64,000 nucleotides of DNA, taken from NCBI RefSeq assembly GCF_026340565.1, contig NZ_JAPEPB010000001.1, positions 6,422,001 through 6,486,000 on the forward strand, given 5' to 3'. How positions within the stretch are numbered: the first letter of the stretch is position 1; every line of letters begins with the position of its first letter. Source of the DNA: Kitasatospora sp. NBC_01287 (lineage in GTDB: Bacteria > Actinomycetota > Actinomycetes > Streptomycetales > Streptomycetaceae). The notes under the pieces were generated by a model. That model did no database searches, was not told the DNA's origin, and was given only the letters and a program-made list of their open reading frames with translations. Positions 36,364 to 44,186 of the stretch are shown here, piece by piece. The position numbers were made by a program, and so were the translations under genes.

Positions 36364-37051
36364 CCTCGCTCTCCAGGTCGTTGTCGACCTGGAGGGCGAA
36401 GTGCGGGTAGTCGTCGAGTTCGGTCTCCGACACGTGTTCCAGGGCCTGCGGAGGAGGCGTCAGCGCGTCGCGCTGCCGCAGCCTGCGCAGCCGGGTGTCG
36501 TCGCTCGCGTTCACCCGGACCAGGAGGAACCCCTCCGCGCGCAGCGCGTCGGCCTCCGCCCCGGAACGGACGTCCGGCACCACCACACTGCTCCCCGACG
36601 CGTGGGCGGCCCGGGCCGCGGCGAGCGTCGACCGGACCCAGACCAGCGGATCGTCGGCGCGGCGAGCCACGCCCCAGTACTGCATGGCACCGCGCCCCGC
36701 CGCGGTGCGGTTCCTGATGATGCCGGCGCCGTGCTCGGCGATCTCCGCCCACAGCCGCCGGACGAGCGGCTCGACCTGCTCCTCGGCCAGTTCGAGGAGG
36801 CGCGCCGCCGAACGGACCGCGGACCGGGGACCGGAACCCGCCTGCTGGGCACGTGAGATCTCCGCGGCGGTCCGGTCGACCTCGTCGACGATGCCGGAGC
36901 CGAAGCGGAGCACGACCAGCGGTCCGCTGGAGCAGCGGGTCGCGGCCTCGAGAGCGATGGTGTCCTTACCTGCGGCCATCCGCCCGCTGACCGCCAGCCG
37001 GACGACCGAGCGGCGGCTGAGGGGGTCGCCGCGCTCGTGACCCGCCGTCAC
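36290..37051 (-). CDS. P-loop nucleotide-kinase-like protein
   Basis: A 253-residue protein with Walker A VSGRMAAGKDTIALEAA, of the deoxynucleoside-monophosphate / AAA-type kinase sort (GKD in place of GKT). SSVVVPDVRSGAEADALRAE is like the Walker B and DVR motif seen in dNMP kinases, followed by VRVNASDDTRLRRLRQRD. The product is likely a kinase for a small molecule. GTG 37051 overlaps the stop of the next gene (GTGA). Last gene of a six-gene minus-strand operon. Confidence 0.75.
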   Translation of the reverse strand: MTAGHERGDPLSRRSVVRLAVSGRMAAGKDTIALEAATRCSSGPLVVLRFGSGIVDEVDRTAAEISRAQQAGSGPRSAVRSAARLLELAEEQVEPLVRRLWAEIAEHGAGIIRNRTAAGRGAMQYWGVARRADDPLVWVRSTLAAARAAHASGSSVVVPDVRSGAEADALRAEGFLLVRVNASDDTRLRRLRQRDALTPPPQALEHVSETELDDYPHFALQVDNDLESEVSRSRAVEQVVRALLERIPAENRG

Positions 37052-37707
37052 CTCGGCGCCCCTGTGATCAGGACCGGTCCGGCGAGCCGCTGGACCTCGC
37101 GCAGCAGGGCGTCAACCGGAGCGGTGCCGTCGACCACCACGAGGCCGTCCTGGTCCGCGTGGTCCAGGAAGCGCTGCCGGGAGAAGCGCAGGAACGGCTC
37201 GCCGGTCCCCACTCCCGCGTCACCGCGCCGGTCGATGCGCTGCTGCGCGACCTCGGCCGGCAGGTCGAGCAGAACGGCCAGGTCCGGCCGGGGCAGGGCG
37301 CGGAAGAGGTCCAGATCGCCGGTCAGGTCCACGCCGAACCACTCCTGGCTGACCAGGTGGTCCCACACCCACCGGTCGCACAGCACGTCCACGCCCGCCG
37401 CCAGCCTCGGTTCGACCAGGTCGACGGCGTTCGCCAGCAGCACGGTGCCGATGTGGTGGGCGACCAGGGCTTCGCGCCGGGCGGGCCAGTGCCCGTCGGT
37501 GCCGGGCGGCGCCGGCAGGCTCGCCAGCGCACGCAGCATCGCGGGGTCCCGCTTCAGTGGCGTCACGACCTCGACGAGCCTGCCACCGCGCTCCAGCAGC
37601 CCGGCCAGGCCGCCGATCAGGGTCGACTTGCCGCCGCCGTCGATGCCGGAGACCGTGACCAGCGAGCCGCGACCCGGGGCCGCGTGCGGGGACCCGGCGT
37701 GCCTCAT
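37048..37707 (-). CDS. dTMP-kinase-like protein
   Basis: A 219-residue P-loop kinase: LVTVSGIDGGGKSTLIGGLA is the dTMP-kinase Walker A, VDVLCDRWVWDHLVSQEWFG the DRW/DRY motif and PDLAVLLDLPAEVAQQRIDR the next strand and helix. Parallels the kinase at 34,850 (about the same length and order). ATGA overlap with the glycosyltransferase gene and GTGA with the next kinase. Role probably in the cluster's pathway; housekeeping tmk is not expected here. Confidence 0.85.
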   Translation of the reverse strand: MRHAGSPHAAPGRGSLVTVSGIDGGGKSTLIGGLAGLLERGGRLVEVVTPLKRDPAMLRALASLPAPPGTDGHWPARREALVAHHIGTVLLANAVDLVEPRLAAGVDVLCDRWVWDHLVSQEWFGVDLTGDLDLFRALPRPDLAVLLDLPAEVAQQRIDRRGDAGVGTGEPFLRFSRQRFLDHADQDGLVVVDGTAPVDALLREVQRLAGPVLITGAPR

Positions 37708-38831
37708 GCGCGGTCCCGCATCATCCGGGCGTACGCCAGGTGGTAGCCCAGCCCCCGGTAGCCGAACGGCGTCTCGTAGTGCGTCAGCGAGTAGTAGTCC
37801 CGGTCGACGAGGCTCGACGGGCCGCGCAGGGTGAAGGCCGGGTTCGAGGCCGCCGCGCGCTCGTAGGCCGCCACCGCGTCGGCCCAGCGCCCTTGCGCCT
37901 CGGCGATCAGCCCGAGGTTGATGTCGATGTGCTGCAGGGCGGGCTCGGCCTGCTGGGCCCGGCGGAGGTAGCCGACCGCCTCCTCGTGGTCGCCGAGTGC
38001 GAACGACTGGATGCCGGCCATGGTCAGTAGCGCGGGATCGCGCGGGTCGATGCGCAGCCCGGCCCGGTAGGCGTCGAGCGCCTCGGCCGCCGAGCCGCTC
38101 GCACGCAGTACGTGTCCGTGGAAGAGACGGATGACCGGGTTGTCCGGCGCCGCGTCGAGCGCGCGCGTGATGTGCTCGGCGGCGGAGGCGAAGTCGCCGA
38201 GCGTGCGGCTGATGAGGGCGACGAAGGCCGGATAGAACGCGTCGTCCGGGTCCTCGGCCTGGGCCTTGGTGAACAGGTCGAGGTAGCGCTCGGCCTTCGC
38301 CGTCCGCTCCGCCAGTGGGCGGCAGTGCCCGAAGTGGTTGAGGATGACCGGGAGGTCGTCGACCGCGTGCCCGGCCCGCTGCAGGGACGGCGCCACGCTC
38401 TCGTTGACGATCCGTTCGTACCGGATGTCCGGTCCGCCGCGGAAGAGCTTGAGTTCCCTGGTCGGGAAGAAGCCGCCGTCGGCGAAGAAGTTGTACCGCA
38501 GCAGCGTCATGCCACCGGTCGTGGATCCCTCGCGGTCGTCGCAGTGCTCCGACAGCCGCGCGTTCTCGGTGAGCCGCTCATCGGCGTCGAGGAAGAGCAC
38601 CCACGGGGTCGTGACGCGATCGAGCACGAAGTTCCGGGCCCGGGAGAAGTCGCCCTCGAACGGGATCGCGTGGAACTCGTCCGAGAGTTCCCGTGCGATC
38701 TCCTGGGTGCCGTCGGACGAGCCGGTGTCCACGATCAGCACGCGATCCACTTCGGCGCGGGCGCTGGCCACGCAGTCGGCGAGATGTCGGCTCTCGTTCC
38801 TCACGATGAGGCAGAGGGAAATGCCAGTCAT
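37704..38831 (-). CDS. Family 2 glycosyltransferase with C-terminal TPR repeats
   Basis: A 375-residue protein. The GT-A domain has SLCLIVRNESRHLADCVASA, VDTGSSDGT (34-42) and FLDADERLT with the DxD motif (82-84). From about residue 190 TPR-like helices follow (AAEHITRALDAAPDNPVIRL, AAEALDAYRAGLRIDPRDPA, AVGYLRRAQQAEPALQHIDI). GT2-plus-TPR is the layout of SunS-type peptide S/O-glycosyltransferases as well as of other GT2 enzymes. Cytoplasmic, without membrane helices. Coupled to the kinase by ATGA. It could glycosylate the peptide product; neither short peptide has Cys, so attachment would be through Ser, Asn, Tyr or Lys. Confidence 0.88.
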   Translation of the reverse strand: MTGISLCLIVRNESRHLADCVASARAEVDRVLIVDTGSSDGTQEIARELSDEFHAIPFEGDFSRARNFVLDRVTTPWVLFLDADERLTENARLSEHCDDREGSTTGGMTLLRYNFFADGGFFPTRELKLFRGGPDIRYERIVNESVAPSLQRAGHAVDDLPVILNHFGHCRPLAERTAKAERYLDLFTKAQAEDPDDAFYPAFVALISRTLGDFASAAEHITRALDAAPDNPVIRLFHGHVLRASGSAAEALDAYRAGLRIDPRDPALLTMAGIQSFALGDHEEAVGYLRRAQQAEPALQHIDINLGLIAEAQGRWADAVAAYERAAASNPAFTLRGPSSLVDRDYYSLTHYETPFGYRGLGYHLAYARMMRDRA

Positions 38832-38834
38832 GTC

Positions 38835-39599
38835 TCAACTCCAGTTCGCAGTGTTGGCGAGCTCGTCGAAGGCGGCTCCGAGGACCCAGCCGATTCCCGC
38901 GCGGGTGACCTCCAGGGCGCCCAGTGGGTCCGCGTCGCCGAACACCACGCTCGAACCCGCTCGGGGTCGACGAGGCGTCACCCGGAGTTCCAGGTCCCAT
39001 CGCACGCTCTCCAGCCGGTTCGCGGCCCAGTCGAGCACGCCGGCGATGTCGCGCCCCGGGCCCGGGCCGAGGCTCGCCGCGCCCAGCGTGTAGGCGGCAT
39101 CGCCCGGCTCGGCCGCCTGGTCGGGCGAGTCCGGGGACTGCCTGGCGCGCAGGACCTCGGCCACCCGGCGGCACTCCTGCGGGGTCGGCGGTGACATGGC
39201 GATGCGGACCGTGCCGGACCCCTCGGCCTCGTCCTCTCCGCCGGTGTCTTCTCCGCCGGTCGTGGCGAACAGGGCACAGGCGGCGCCCCGGGCCAGTTCA
39301 TGGACCGGTCGACCCGGTGCGATCAGCCGCGCGTGGCGCAGCGCCCCCGCACGCTGAGCGGACCACACCGCGGGATCCGCCACGACGAGGCTGTCGCCGG
39401 AACCCGGAGGGTCGGACACGATGGTCGCCACGCCGAGTTGCGCCCAGTACCGCGACCACTGGGCGAAGACACCGTAGCGGCCGGCGCGTGGCTCGGTCGG
39501 TGCCGGCTGGAGGACCACCACGTGCCTGATCGTGTCGGGTGCGGTGACCAGCAGTGGCTCCCGGCCCGGTGCGGGGAACAGGACCTGCCGCACCGTCAT
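38835..39599 (-). CDS. Degenerate alpha/beta-hydrolase-fold protein
   Basis: A 254-residue protein. HVVVLQPAPTEPRAGRYGVF and ATIVSDPPGSGDSLVVAD match the second strand and the xDxxGxGDS loop of its neighbours at 34,071 and 35,458, but the elbow reads ELARGAACALFATT with no GxSxG, and no clear Asp-His pair follows. Probably catalytically dead or repurposed. ATGA overlap with the histidine phosphatase gene. Starts at ATG 39599. Confidence 0.7.
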   Translation of the reverse strand: MTVRQVLFPAPGREPLLVTAPDTIRHVVVLQPAPTEPRAGRYGVFAQWSRYWAQLGVATIVSDPPGSGDSLVVADPAVWSAQRAGALRHARLIAPGRPVHELARGAACALFATTGGEDTGGEDEAEGSGTVRIAMSPPTPQECRRVAEVLRARQSPDSPDQAAEPGDAAYTLGAASLGPGPGRDIAGVLDWAANRLESVRWDLELRVTPRRPRAGSSVVFGDADPLGALEVTRAGIGWVLGAAFDELANTANWS

Positions 39600-40246
39600 T
39601 CCGGCGCCCCGGCCGGGTTGATCGGCGAGGCCCACTGTGCGACCGTCCAACGGCCGCCGGTGGAGACGAGCTCCGTGAACGTGCCGCTCGGTATCTCCTC
39701 GGTGTTCCACATCGCGGCCGGAGAGTGACCCGTGACCGACAGCGCGGCTGCCTTCACCGTCAGGGAATGGGTCACCAGGAGCAGCGGCTCCGGGTCGGCG
39801 TCGTCCGGGAAGGCCGCCACGGCCTGCGACGCGGCCTGCCGGGCCCGGGTGAAGAAGGCCGCGAAGCTCTCCACTCCTTCGGCTTCGAAGTCCTGCGGTG
39901 CCTCCCAGAACGCCTTGCTCTCCTGGGGGAAGCGTGCGGCCACGTCCGCGAAGGTCAGACCCTGCCAGGGGCCGAGGTCCATCTCGCGAAGCCCCTCGTC
40001 GACCGTGATCGACGGGTTCCGGCCGGAGCGGGCAGCGGCGATCTCGGCGGTCCGCAACGCGCGTGGCGCCGGCGAGACCCGCATGCGGCTGATCCCGTGC
40101 CGCCGGATCAGGTCGCCGAGGTCCTCGGCCTGCCGCTCACCCCGCGCCGTCAACGGTGCGTCGAGAGTGCCCTGGATGCGGCCGAGCAGGTTCCATTCGG
40201 TCTGGCCGTGCCGGACCGCGAACAGGCGCTTCGAGACATCCGTCAT
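39596..40246 (-). CDS. Histidine phosphatase (phosphoglycerate-mutase-like), first
   Basis: A 216-residue phosphatase. RLFAVRHGQTEWNLLGRIQG is the RHG motif with catalytic His; APLTARGERQAEDL and SPAPRALRTAEIAA are standard, Glu in LREMDLGPWQG the proton donor region, and LLVTHSLTVKAA the second His. Small-molecule phosphatase. Coupled by ATGA overlaps to genes on both sides. Confidence 0.92.
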   Translation of the reverse strand: MTDVSKRLFAVRHGQTEWNLLGRIQGTLDAPLTARGERQAEDLGDLIRRHGISRMRVSPAPRALRTAEIAAARSGRNPSITVDEGLREMDLGPWQGLTFADVAARFPQESKAFWEAPQDFEAEGVESFAAFFTRARQAASQAVAAFPDDADPEPLLLVTHSLTVKAAALSVTGHSPAAMWNTEEIPSGTFTELVSTGGRWTVAQWASPINPAGAPE

Positions 40247-40974
40247 GCCGGTCGTCCTTCCCGCGGCTGCAGGCCGCTCGCCAGCCGCAGCAGCTCTTCG
40301 CTGTCGTACCCGACCGGGGCCCAGGTGGTCCACTGTCCGCCCGGGTCCAGGACCCTGACCTGGTCGGGGTCGGCCGTGTCCCACTCGAGGCAGACGAACT
40401 GACCGTTGCCCAGGGTGTTGTCGCTCGAGTCGGGATCGAGGCCGGGCTGGAGCAGGCACCGCAGCCCCCGGATCAGCTCGCCGTGCGCCACCACCAGCAC
40501 CGACGCACCTCGGCGGTCCCGGATCCGCGCGGCCAGACCGGAGTAGGCCCGGCTCGCGGCCGCCGCCAGGCTCTCGCCGCCCTCGGGGACCCAGAACCAG
40601 GGATCCTCCGAGGACTCCCGCCTGGCAGCGGCCAGGAACGTCTCCCGCTGCCCGGCGTCGAGGGTCCGCAGCCGCGGCCCCCAAGCCCGTTCGGCGAGCC
40701 AGCCGGCGATCTGCCACCCGGGCTCGGCCAGGCCCAGCAGAGCGGCGGTGTGCATCGCGCGCCGCATCGGCGAGACGAGGTAGAGGTCGTGCCGGTCCAG
40801 CCCGGCCTCCCGCAACAGCCGACCGCCTGCCACTGCCTGGTCCGCGCCACGGGAGGTGAGTGCGTGGGTCTCCGCACGGCGCAACCAGAACTCGTCGGGC
40901 ATGGGGTCGCCCGCGCTCGCGCGGTTGCCCTCGCTCTCACCGTGCCTCATCAACACAAGTCGCCGCAACAGCAT
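40243..40974 (-). CDS. Histidine phosphatase (phosphoglycerate-mutase-like), second
   Basis: A 243-residue paralogue: RRLVLMRHGESEGNRASAGD with RHG, HALTSRGADQAVAGGRLL, SPMRRAMHTAALLG and VLVVAHGELIRGLRCLL with the second His. First gene of the six-gene minus-strand operon (phosphatase, phosphatase, pseudo-hydrolase, glycosyltransferase, kinase, kinase). ATG 40974 has AGGGG upstream. The paired kinases and phosphatases suggest activation and later dephosphorylation of an intermediate; inference. Confidence 0.92.
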   Translation of the reverse strand: MLLRRLVLMRHGESEGNRASAGDPMPDEFWLRRAETHALTSRGADQAVAGGRLLREAGLDRHDLYLVSPMRRAMHTAALLGLAEPGWQIAGWLAERAWGPRLRTLDAGQRETFLAAARRESSEDPWFWVPEGGESLAAAASRAYSGLAARIRDRRGASVLVVAHGELIRGLRCLLQPGLDPDSSDNTLGNGQFVCLEWDTADPDQVRVLDPGGQWTTWAPVGYDSEELLRLASGLQPREGRPA

Positions 40975-41002
40975 TTCGCCCCTCTCGATCAAGATCGCCC
41001 GA

Positions 41003-41033
41003 CAGATGGATGATACTGAGATGAGATCATCTG
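41003..41033. promoter_or_regulatory. Dyad in divergent intergenic region
   Basis: CAGATGGATGAT at 41003-41014 and ATCATCTG at 41026-41033 form an inverted repeat in the 31-bp gap and start region between the two divergent operons, overlapping the first codons of the 41,006 gene. A shared operator is possible. Confidence 0.4.
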
Positions 41034-41809
41034 ACACGACGTCCGCTGAGCGCGGCCACCACCTCCTCGACGTCGGAAGGACGCTGTCACTGGTCCACGA
41101 CAGCCCCGCGCGGGAATCCCGTTGGGCCGCGACGATGGTGCCCGACTTCACCTGGGACCGGCACGGGAAGTACGGCACCGCATCGGAGTTCGCCCGGCGG
41201 CTGGCGGTCTCCGGAATGGACGTGTGCAGGTTCGACGCGGAGGGGTCCGGCCTGGCCGGCGCCTGCGGTCGATGGCCTCTCGTTCCCTGGGAGGCGATGG
41301 CCGAGGAGGTGTGCGCGGTCGCGGACTGGGTGGCCGGCCGAACGGCTGCGAACGCGCGCAAGGTGCTGATCGCCGTGGGCATCGGGGGCGTGCCCGCCGT
41401 GTCGGCGGCTGCCCGGATGCGCCGGGAAGGCCACCGCGGGGCGCCCGAGGCGCTGGTGCTGATCGGGGCCGATCTGGTCCAGTCGGTGCGGTTCGTGGTG
41501 ACCGGCATGGCGTCGGTCCGAGCCGGGGAGCAACTCGCGCCGTCGCGGGTCTTCCGCTCCAGGGAGCGCCTGGAGCCGCGGACCGAACTCGCGGCCCTGG
41601 ACATCCCGGTGCTCTGTGTCCGGGGTGCGGCCGATCCGCGCTTCGCCGATCCGGGCGCCGACCTGACCCGCTTCGGGGCCGTGACCTGTGTGATCCAGAA
41701 CTGCTCGGACCCGTTCGAGGAAGCCGTGACCACACGGGATGCTGCGTCTGCGATCCAGCGGTGGATCGATGATCCGCAGAGATCGAAAAGTTCTACCGTT
41801 CTGACCTGA
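41006..41809 (+). CDS. Alpha/beta-hydrolase-fold protein lacking the nucleophile serine
   Basis: A 267-residue protein. Patterns GMDVCRFDAEGSGLAGACGR (loop after the second strand) and RKVLIAVGIGGVPAVSAA align with the intact hydrolase at 35,458, but the elbow is GIGG in place of GISLGG, so Ser is missing. Asp and His equivalents (VRGAADPRFADPG) are partly kept. Start ATG 41006 or ATG 41021; no strong ribosome site. It is the gene directly before the 20-residue peptide and its stop lies in a palindrome. Confidence 0.7.
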   Translation: MDDTEMRSSDTTSAERGHHLLDVGRTLSLVHDSPARESRWAATMVPDFTWDRHGKYGTASEFARRLAVSGMDVCRFDAEGSGLAGACGRWPLVPWEAMAEEVCAVADWVAGRTAANARKVLIAVGIGGVPAVSAAARMRREGHRGAPEALVLIGADLVQSVRFVVTGMASVRAGEQLAPSRVFRSRERLEPRTELAALDIPVLCVRGAADPRFADPGADLTRFGAVTCVIQNCSDPFEEAVTTRDAASAIQRWIDDPQRSKSSTVLT

Positions 41810-41817
41810 AGTCAGGT
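41804..41817. promoter_or_regulatory. Palindrome upstream of short peptide gene
   Basis: ACCTGA-AG-TCAGGT, a perfect 6+2+6 palindrome spanning the stop codon of the hydrolase-like gene, 59 bp before the peptide start. It could be an operator or part of a short terminator. Confidence 0.4.
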
Positions 41818-41875
41818 TACGATCCATCAAGATGCCGCATTCGGCAGTCAGTTCGACCATGATGGGAGGTGTGCC

Positions 41876-41938
41876 GTGGCTCGCAAGGACTACCTGATCA
41901 TTCCGATCATCGTGAACCAGCCCAAGAAGGACGCGTAA
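41876..41938 (+). CDS. 20-residue peptide, candidate precursor A
   Basis: GTG 41876 to TAA 41938 encodes ARKDYLIIPI then IVNQPKKDA after the initial Met. GGGAGG lies 6 nt upstream, one of the best ribosome sites in the window, and a perfect 15-bp hairpin follows the stop. The peptide is basic at both ends with a hydrophobic core (LIIPIIV), has no Cys, Ser or Thr and no double-Gly leader. It sits at the head of the large plus-strand operon. Likely a ribosomal precursor or a signalling/leader peptide; which one cannot be told from sequence. It is so short that automatic annotation would miss it. Confidence 0.6.
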   Translation: MARKDYLIIPIIVNQPKKDA

Positions 41939-41972
41939 GCGGCCGAAGGGCACTGGGTCATAGCGACCAACA

Positions 41973-42011
41973 GAGGCGCAGGGGACCTCTGTAGCCGGTC
42001 CCCTGCGCCTC
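41973..42011 (+). terminator. Hairpin after peptide A (attenuator-like)
   Basis: GAGGCGCAGGGGACC (41973-41987) pairs perfectly with 41997-42011 across a 9-nt loop TCTGTAGCC. No U-tract follows. In peptide clusters such a hairpin directly after the precursor gene raises precursor mRNA over that of the downstream enzymes. Confidence 0.85.
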
Positions 42012-42066
42012 CGGTCGGAGACCGGTGGACCGCGGGCTTCTGCTGCCCGAGGTCGCCGGGAGCACC

Positions 42067-43185
42067 ATGGGGGGCATTGCAGTGAAGACGGTGAACGATC
42101 CCACACGAACCGCGTCGATCGCCGACAGTATCCTTTTCGGCGAGGTGACGGCAGATGCTTTACGCGCCGCCCGCGCGCACAAGGTCGTCCCGCAGCTGGC
42201 CGCATTGACGGACCGGGCGCTCATGGCGGACGACATCGCCTACTGCGGAGCCGCGGCGAAAGCCCTGGAAAGCGCTGCGGTGGAAGCCGCTGATGCCTTG
42301 TCCGGAGCCGGAGTCGACGCGCTGGTTCTGCGGGGTATCGCGCTTCAGCGGCACTTTCCGGGCCGCGACCGGCAGTTCAGTGACATCGACCTCGCCCTGC
42401 GGCGTGTCCGCGACCTGCCCAGGGCGCTGCGCGCACTGGAACGCGTCGGCTACTCACTCGGACGCCCGGTGGTCGCGCGGCGATCGGCGTCGGGCTGGTG
42501 GGCCGCGGCCGCACTGCGCAAGCCCGCGCAGGGGCTTCCGCATCCCGTCTATCTCGACCTGACCATGCCCGGCCCGGGCCTCGACGTCTTTCGCCACGTA
42601 CGGCTCGACGACGCGGTGTGGGACGGGGCGGAGCGGGCCGAGGTGTCCGGCCGTACCGTGCCCGTGCCCTCGGCGACCTCGTTGCTGACCGTCCTGGCCG
42701 TCGAGCTGTGCGAGCGCGAACACGTGATCGCCCGCGATGTGCTGGACCTGCTGCATCTCATCGACGCCGGCGCCGACGTCCCGACCGCGGCCCGGCAGTT
42801 GCGCGGGCTCCCGGTGCGCCGGGGGCTGAACCTGCTCGCGGAGGTGGTGGCACGGTCCAGCAGCCGCGCCCGGCTACTGGACGGCGTCATCAGGGAGTTG
42901 CTGGCACAGACCGCGGCAGGCAGCGCCCCGCCGCGCCGCTCGGCGCGCACCGCCTCGGCGAGACCGTCGTACGAGTACGCGGTGTCGCGCAGCGCGGTCC
43001 GCAGGCATCTGCGGCACGGAGCCGTCGTCTACGGCCTGCCGGACCCGGACCGCCGACTGGCCGGTCTGCCCGGCAGCAGCGCCCATCCCGCGCTCGGCGG
43101 CATGACGCTGCGCACCGCGCCGATCGCCGCCGCGGACGAGGTGGCGTACAGCTTGCCGGCGGCTGCCGACGGGGCGGGGTCATGA
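42067..43185 (+). CDS. Nucleotidyltransferase-fold protein (PF14907-like)
   Basis: A 372-residue protein. VDALVLRGIALQRHFPGRDR followed by QFSDIDLALRR gives the G and DxD (Asp106, Asp108) of the Pol-beta-type fold; LRGIALQ-x-FSDIDLA is the pattern of the uncharacterised nucleotidyltransferase family that recurs in lasso-peptide, lanthipeptide and exopolysaccharide loci. VELCEREHVIARDVLDLLHL fits its helical second half. Start ATG 42067 (GGGAG 4 nt upstream) or GTG 42082 (GGGGGG 7 nt upstream). It is the first enzyme gene after peptide A. Confidence 0.8.
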   Translation: MGGIAVKTVNDPTRTASIADSILFGEVTADALRAARAHKVVPQLAALTDRALMADDIAYCGAAAKALESAAVEAADALSGAGVDALVLRGIALQRHFPGRDRQFSDIDLALRRVRDLPRALRALERVGYSLGRPVVARRSASGWWAAAALRKPAQGLPHPVYLDLTMPGPGLDVFRHVRLDDAVWDGAERAEVSGRTVPVPSATSLLTVLAVELCEREHVIARDVLDLLHLIDAGADVPTAARQLRGLPVRRGLNLLAEVVARSSSRARLLDGVIRELLAQTAAGSAPPRRSARTASARPSYEYAVSRSAVRRHLRHGAVVYGLPDPDRRLAGLPGSSAHPALGGMTLRTAPIAAADEVAYSLPAAADGAGS

Positions 43186-44177
43186 CCTCCGTCCCGCCCC
43201 TGCTCCAGGTGCGGCGGGTGTCCGTCGAGGACCTGGCGGCGCTGCGGGCACTCGCCGTCGAACGAAGCCTGCGCCGACTTCGGGAGGCGGATCGCGTCGG
43301 CGAGGAGTTCGCGCGCCTTCGCCGTACCGTCGCCGCCGAACTCACGGAGCGGCACGCGACGGGGGAGGGCCTGGTGGCCACGGCGCGGGACGCCGGTATC
43401 ACCCACGCGATCCTGTGGCGGGACGGTACCCACCCGCTGACGGGGCACCACGAGCGGCAGTTCTTCCAACTGCTCGAAGGGGCCGGGACCGACCGCCCGC
43501 CAACCACGCCGGAATGGGGGGAACTCATCGGCCGGGCCGAACGGCTGGCGCCCGCCGGGACGGACCGCCTGCAGGCCGAGATCGGGTCGGCGGAGCGCGC
43601 TGGGCAGCTCGGCGCCGCGCTCCTCGCGGCCGGGTTCCGCGACCAGATCCTGCACACCCACAAGACGCTCGCGGTGCCGGGCGGTGAGGAGCCGGCGGGC
43701 CTGCGGTCCGGCGCGGTCCTGCGCGCCCTGCGCGACGACGAACTCTGGTTCGCCGTGGCCTGCGTGAGACGGGCGATCGTACAGGCGCTGGCGGCGCCGG
43801 TGGAGGGGCGGCGGGTGACGGAGTTCGTCACGTCGTGGTTGAACACCATCGACCACGAGAACCTCCGGTCCTATGTCGTGGAGCACCGGGGCCGGCCCGT
43901 GGCGCACGCCTTGGTGTCGCTGACGCAGGCCCGGCATCGCCCGGCGCCGGAGGCTTCACTGATCGACGTGATGGTGCCCGATGCCGAACAGCGTGGCCAC
44001 GGGTGGTCGCGGCTGCTGACCGGCTGGATCGGGACGACACTGGCGCGCGAGGGGGTGCGCGATCTCAGGGCGACCGTGGTCGTGCCCGACGGCGACTACC
44101 CGCACGCGCTGGTGCGCGACCTCCGCCAGGCCGGCTGGTGGGTGGAATCGGTTTCGATGACGAAGGAACTGCGGTGA
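43182..44177 (+). CDS. GNAT N-acetyltransferase-like protein
   Basis: A 331-residue protein, long for GNAT and probably two tandem domains. The C-terminal half has SYVVEHRGRPVAHALVSLTQ, ASLIDVMVPDAEQRGHGWSR (motif A with Q/R-x-x-G-x-G/A) and HALVRDLRQAGWWVESVSMT (motif B). The N-terminal half (LRALAVERSLRRLREADRVG, THAILWRDGTHPLTGHHERQ) looks like a degenerate first copy. ATGA overlap with the nucleotidyltransferase gene. Would acylate an amine in the pathway. Confidence 0.75.
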   Translation: MTSVPPLLQVRRVSVEDLAALRALAVERSLRRLREADRVGEEFARLRRTVAAELTERHATGEGLVATARDAGITHAILWRDGTHPLTGHHERQFFQLLEGAGTDRPPTTPEWGELIGRAERLAPAGTDRLQAEIGSAERAGQLGAALLAAGFRDQILHTHKTLAVPGGEEPAGLRSGAVLRALRDDELWFAVACVRRAIVQALAAPVEGRRVTEFVTSWLNTIDHENLRSYVVEHRGRPVAHALVSLTQARHRPAPEASLIDVMVPDAEQRGHGWSRLLTGWIGTTLAREGVRDLRATVVVPDGDYPHALVRDLRQAGWWVESVSMTKELR

Positions 44178-44186
44178 TCCCTCCCG

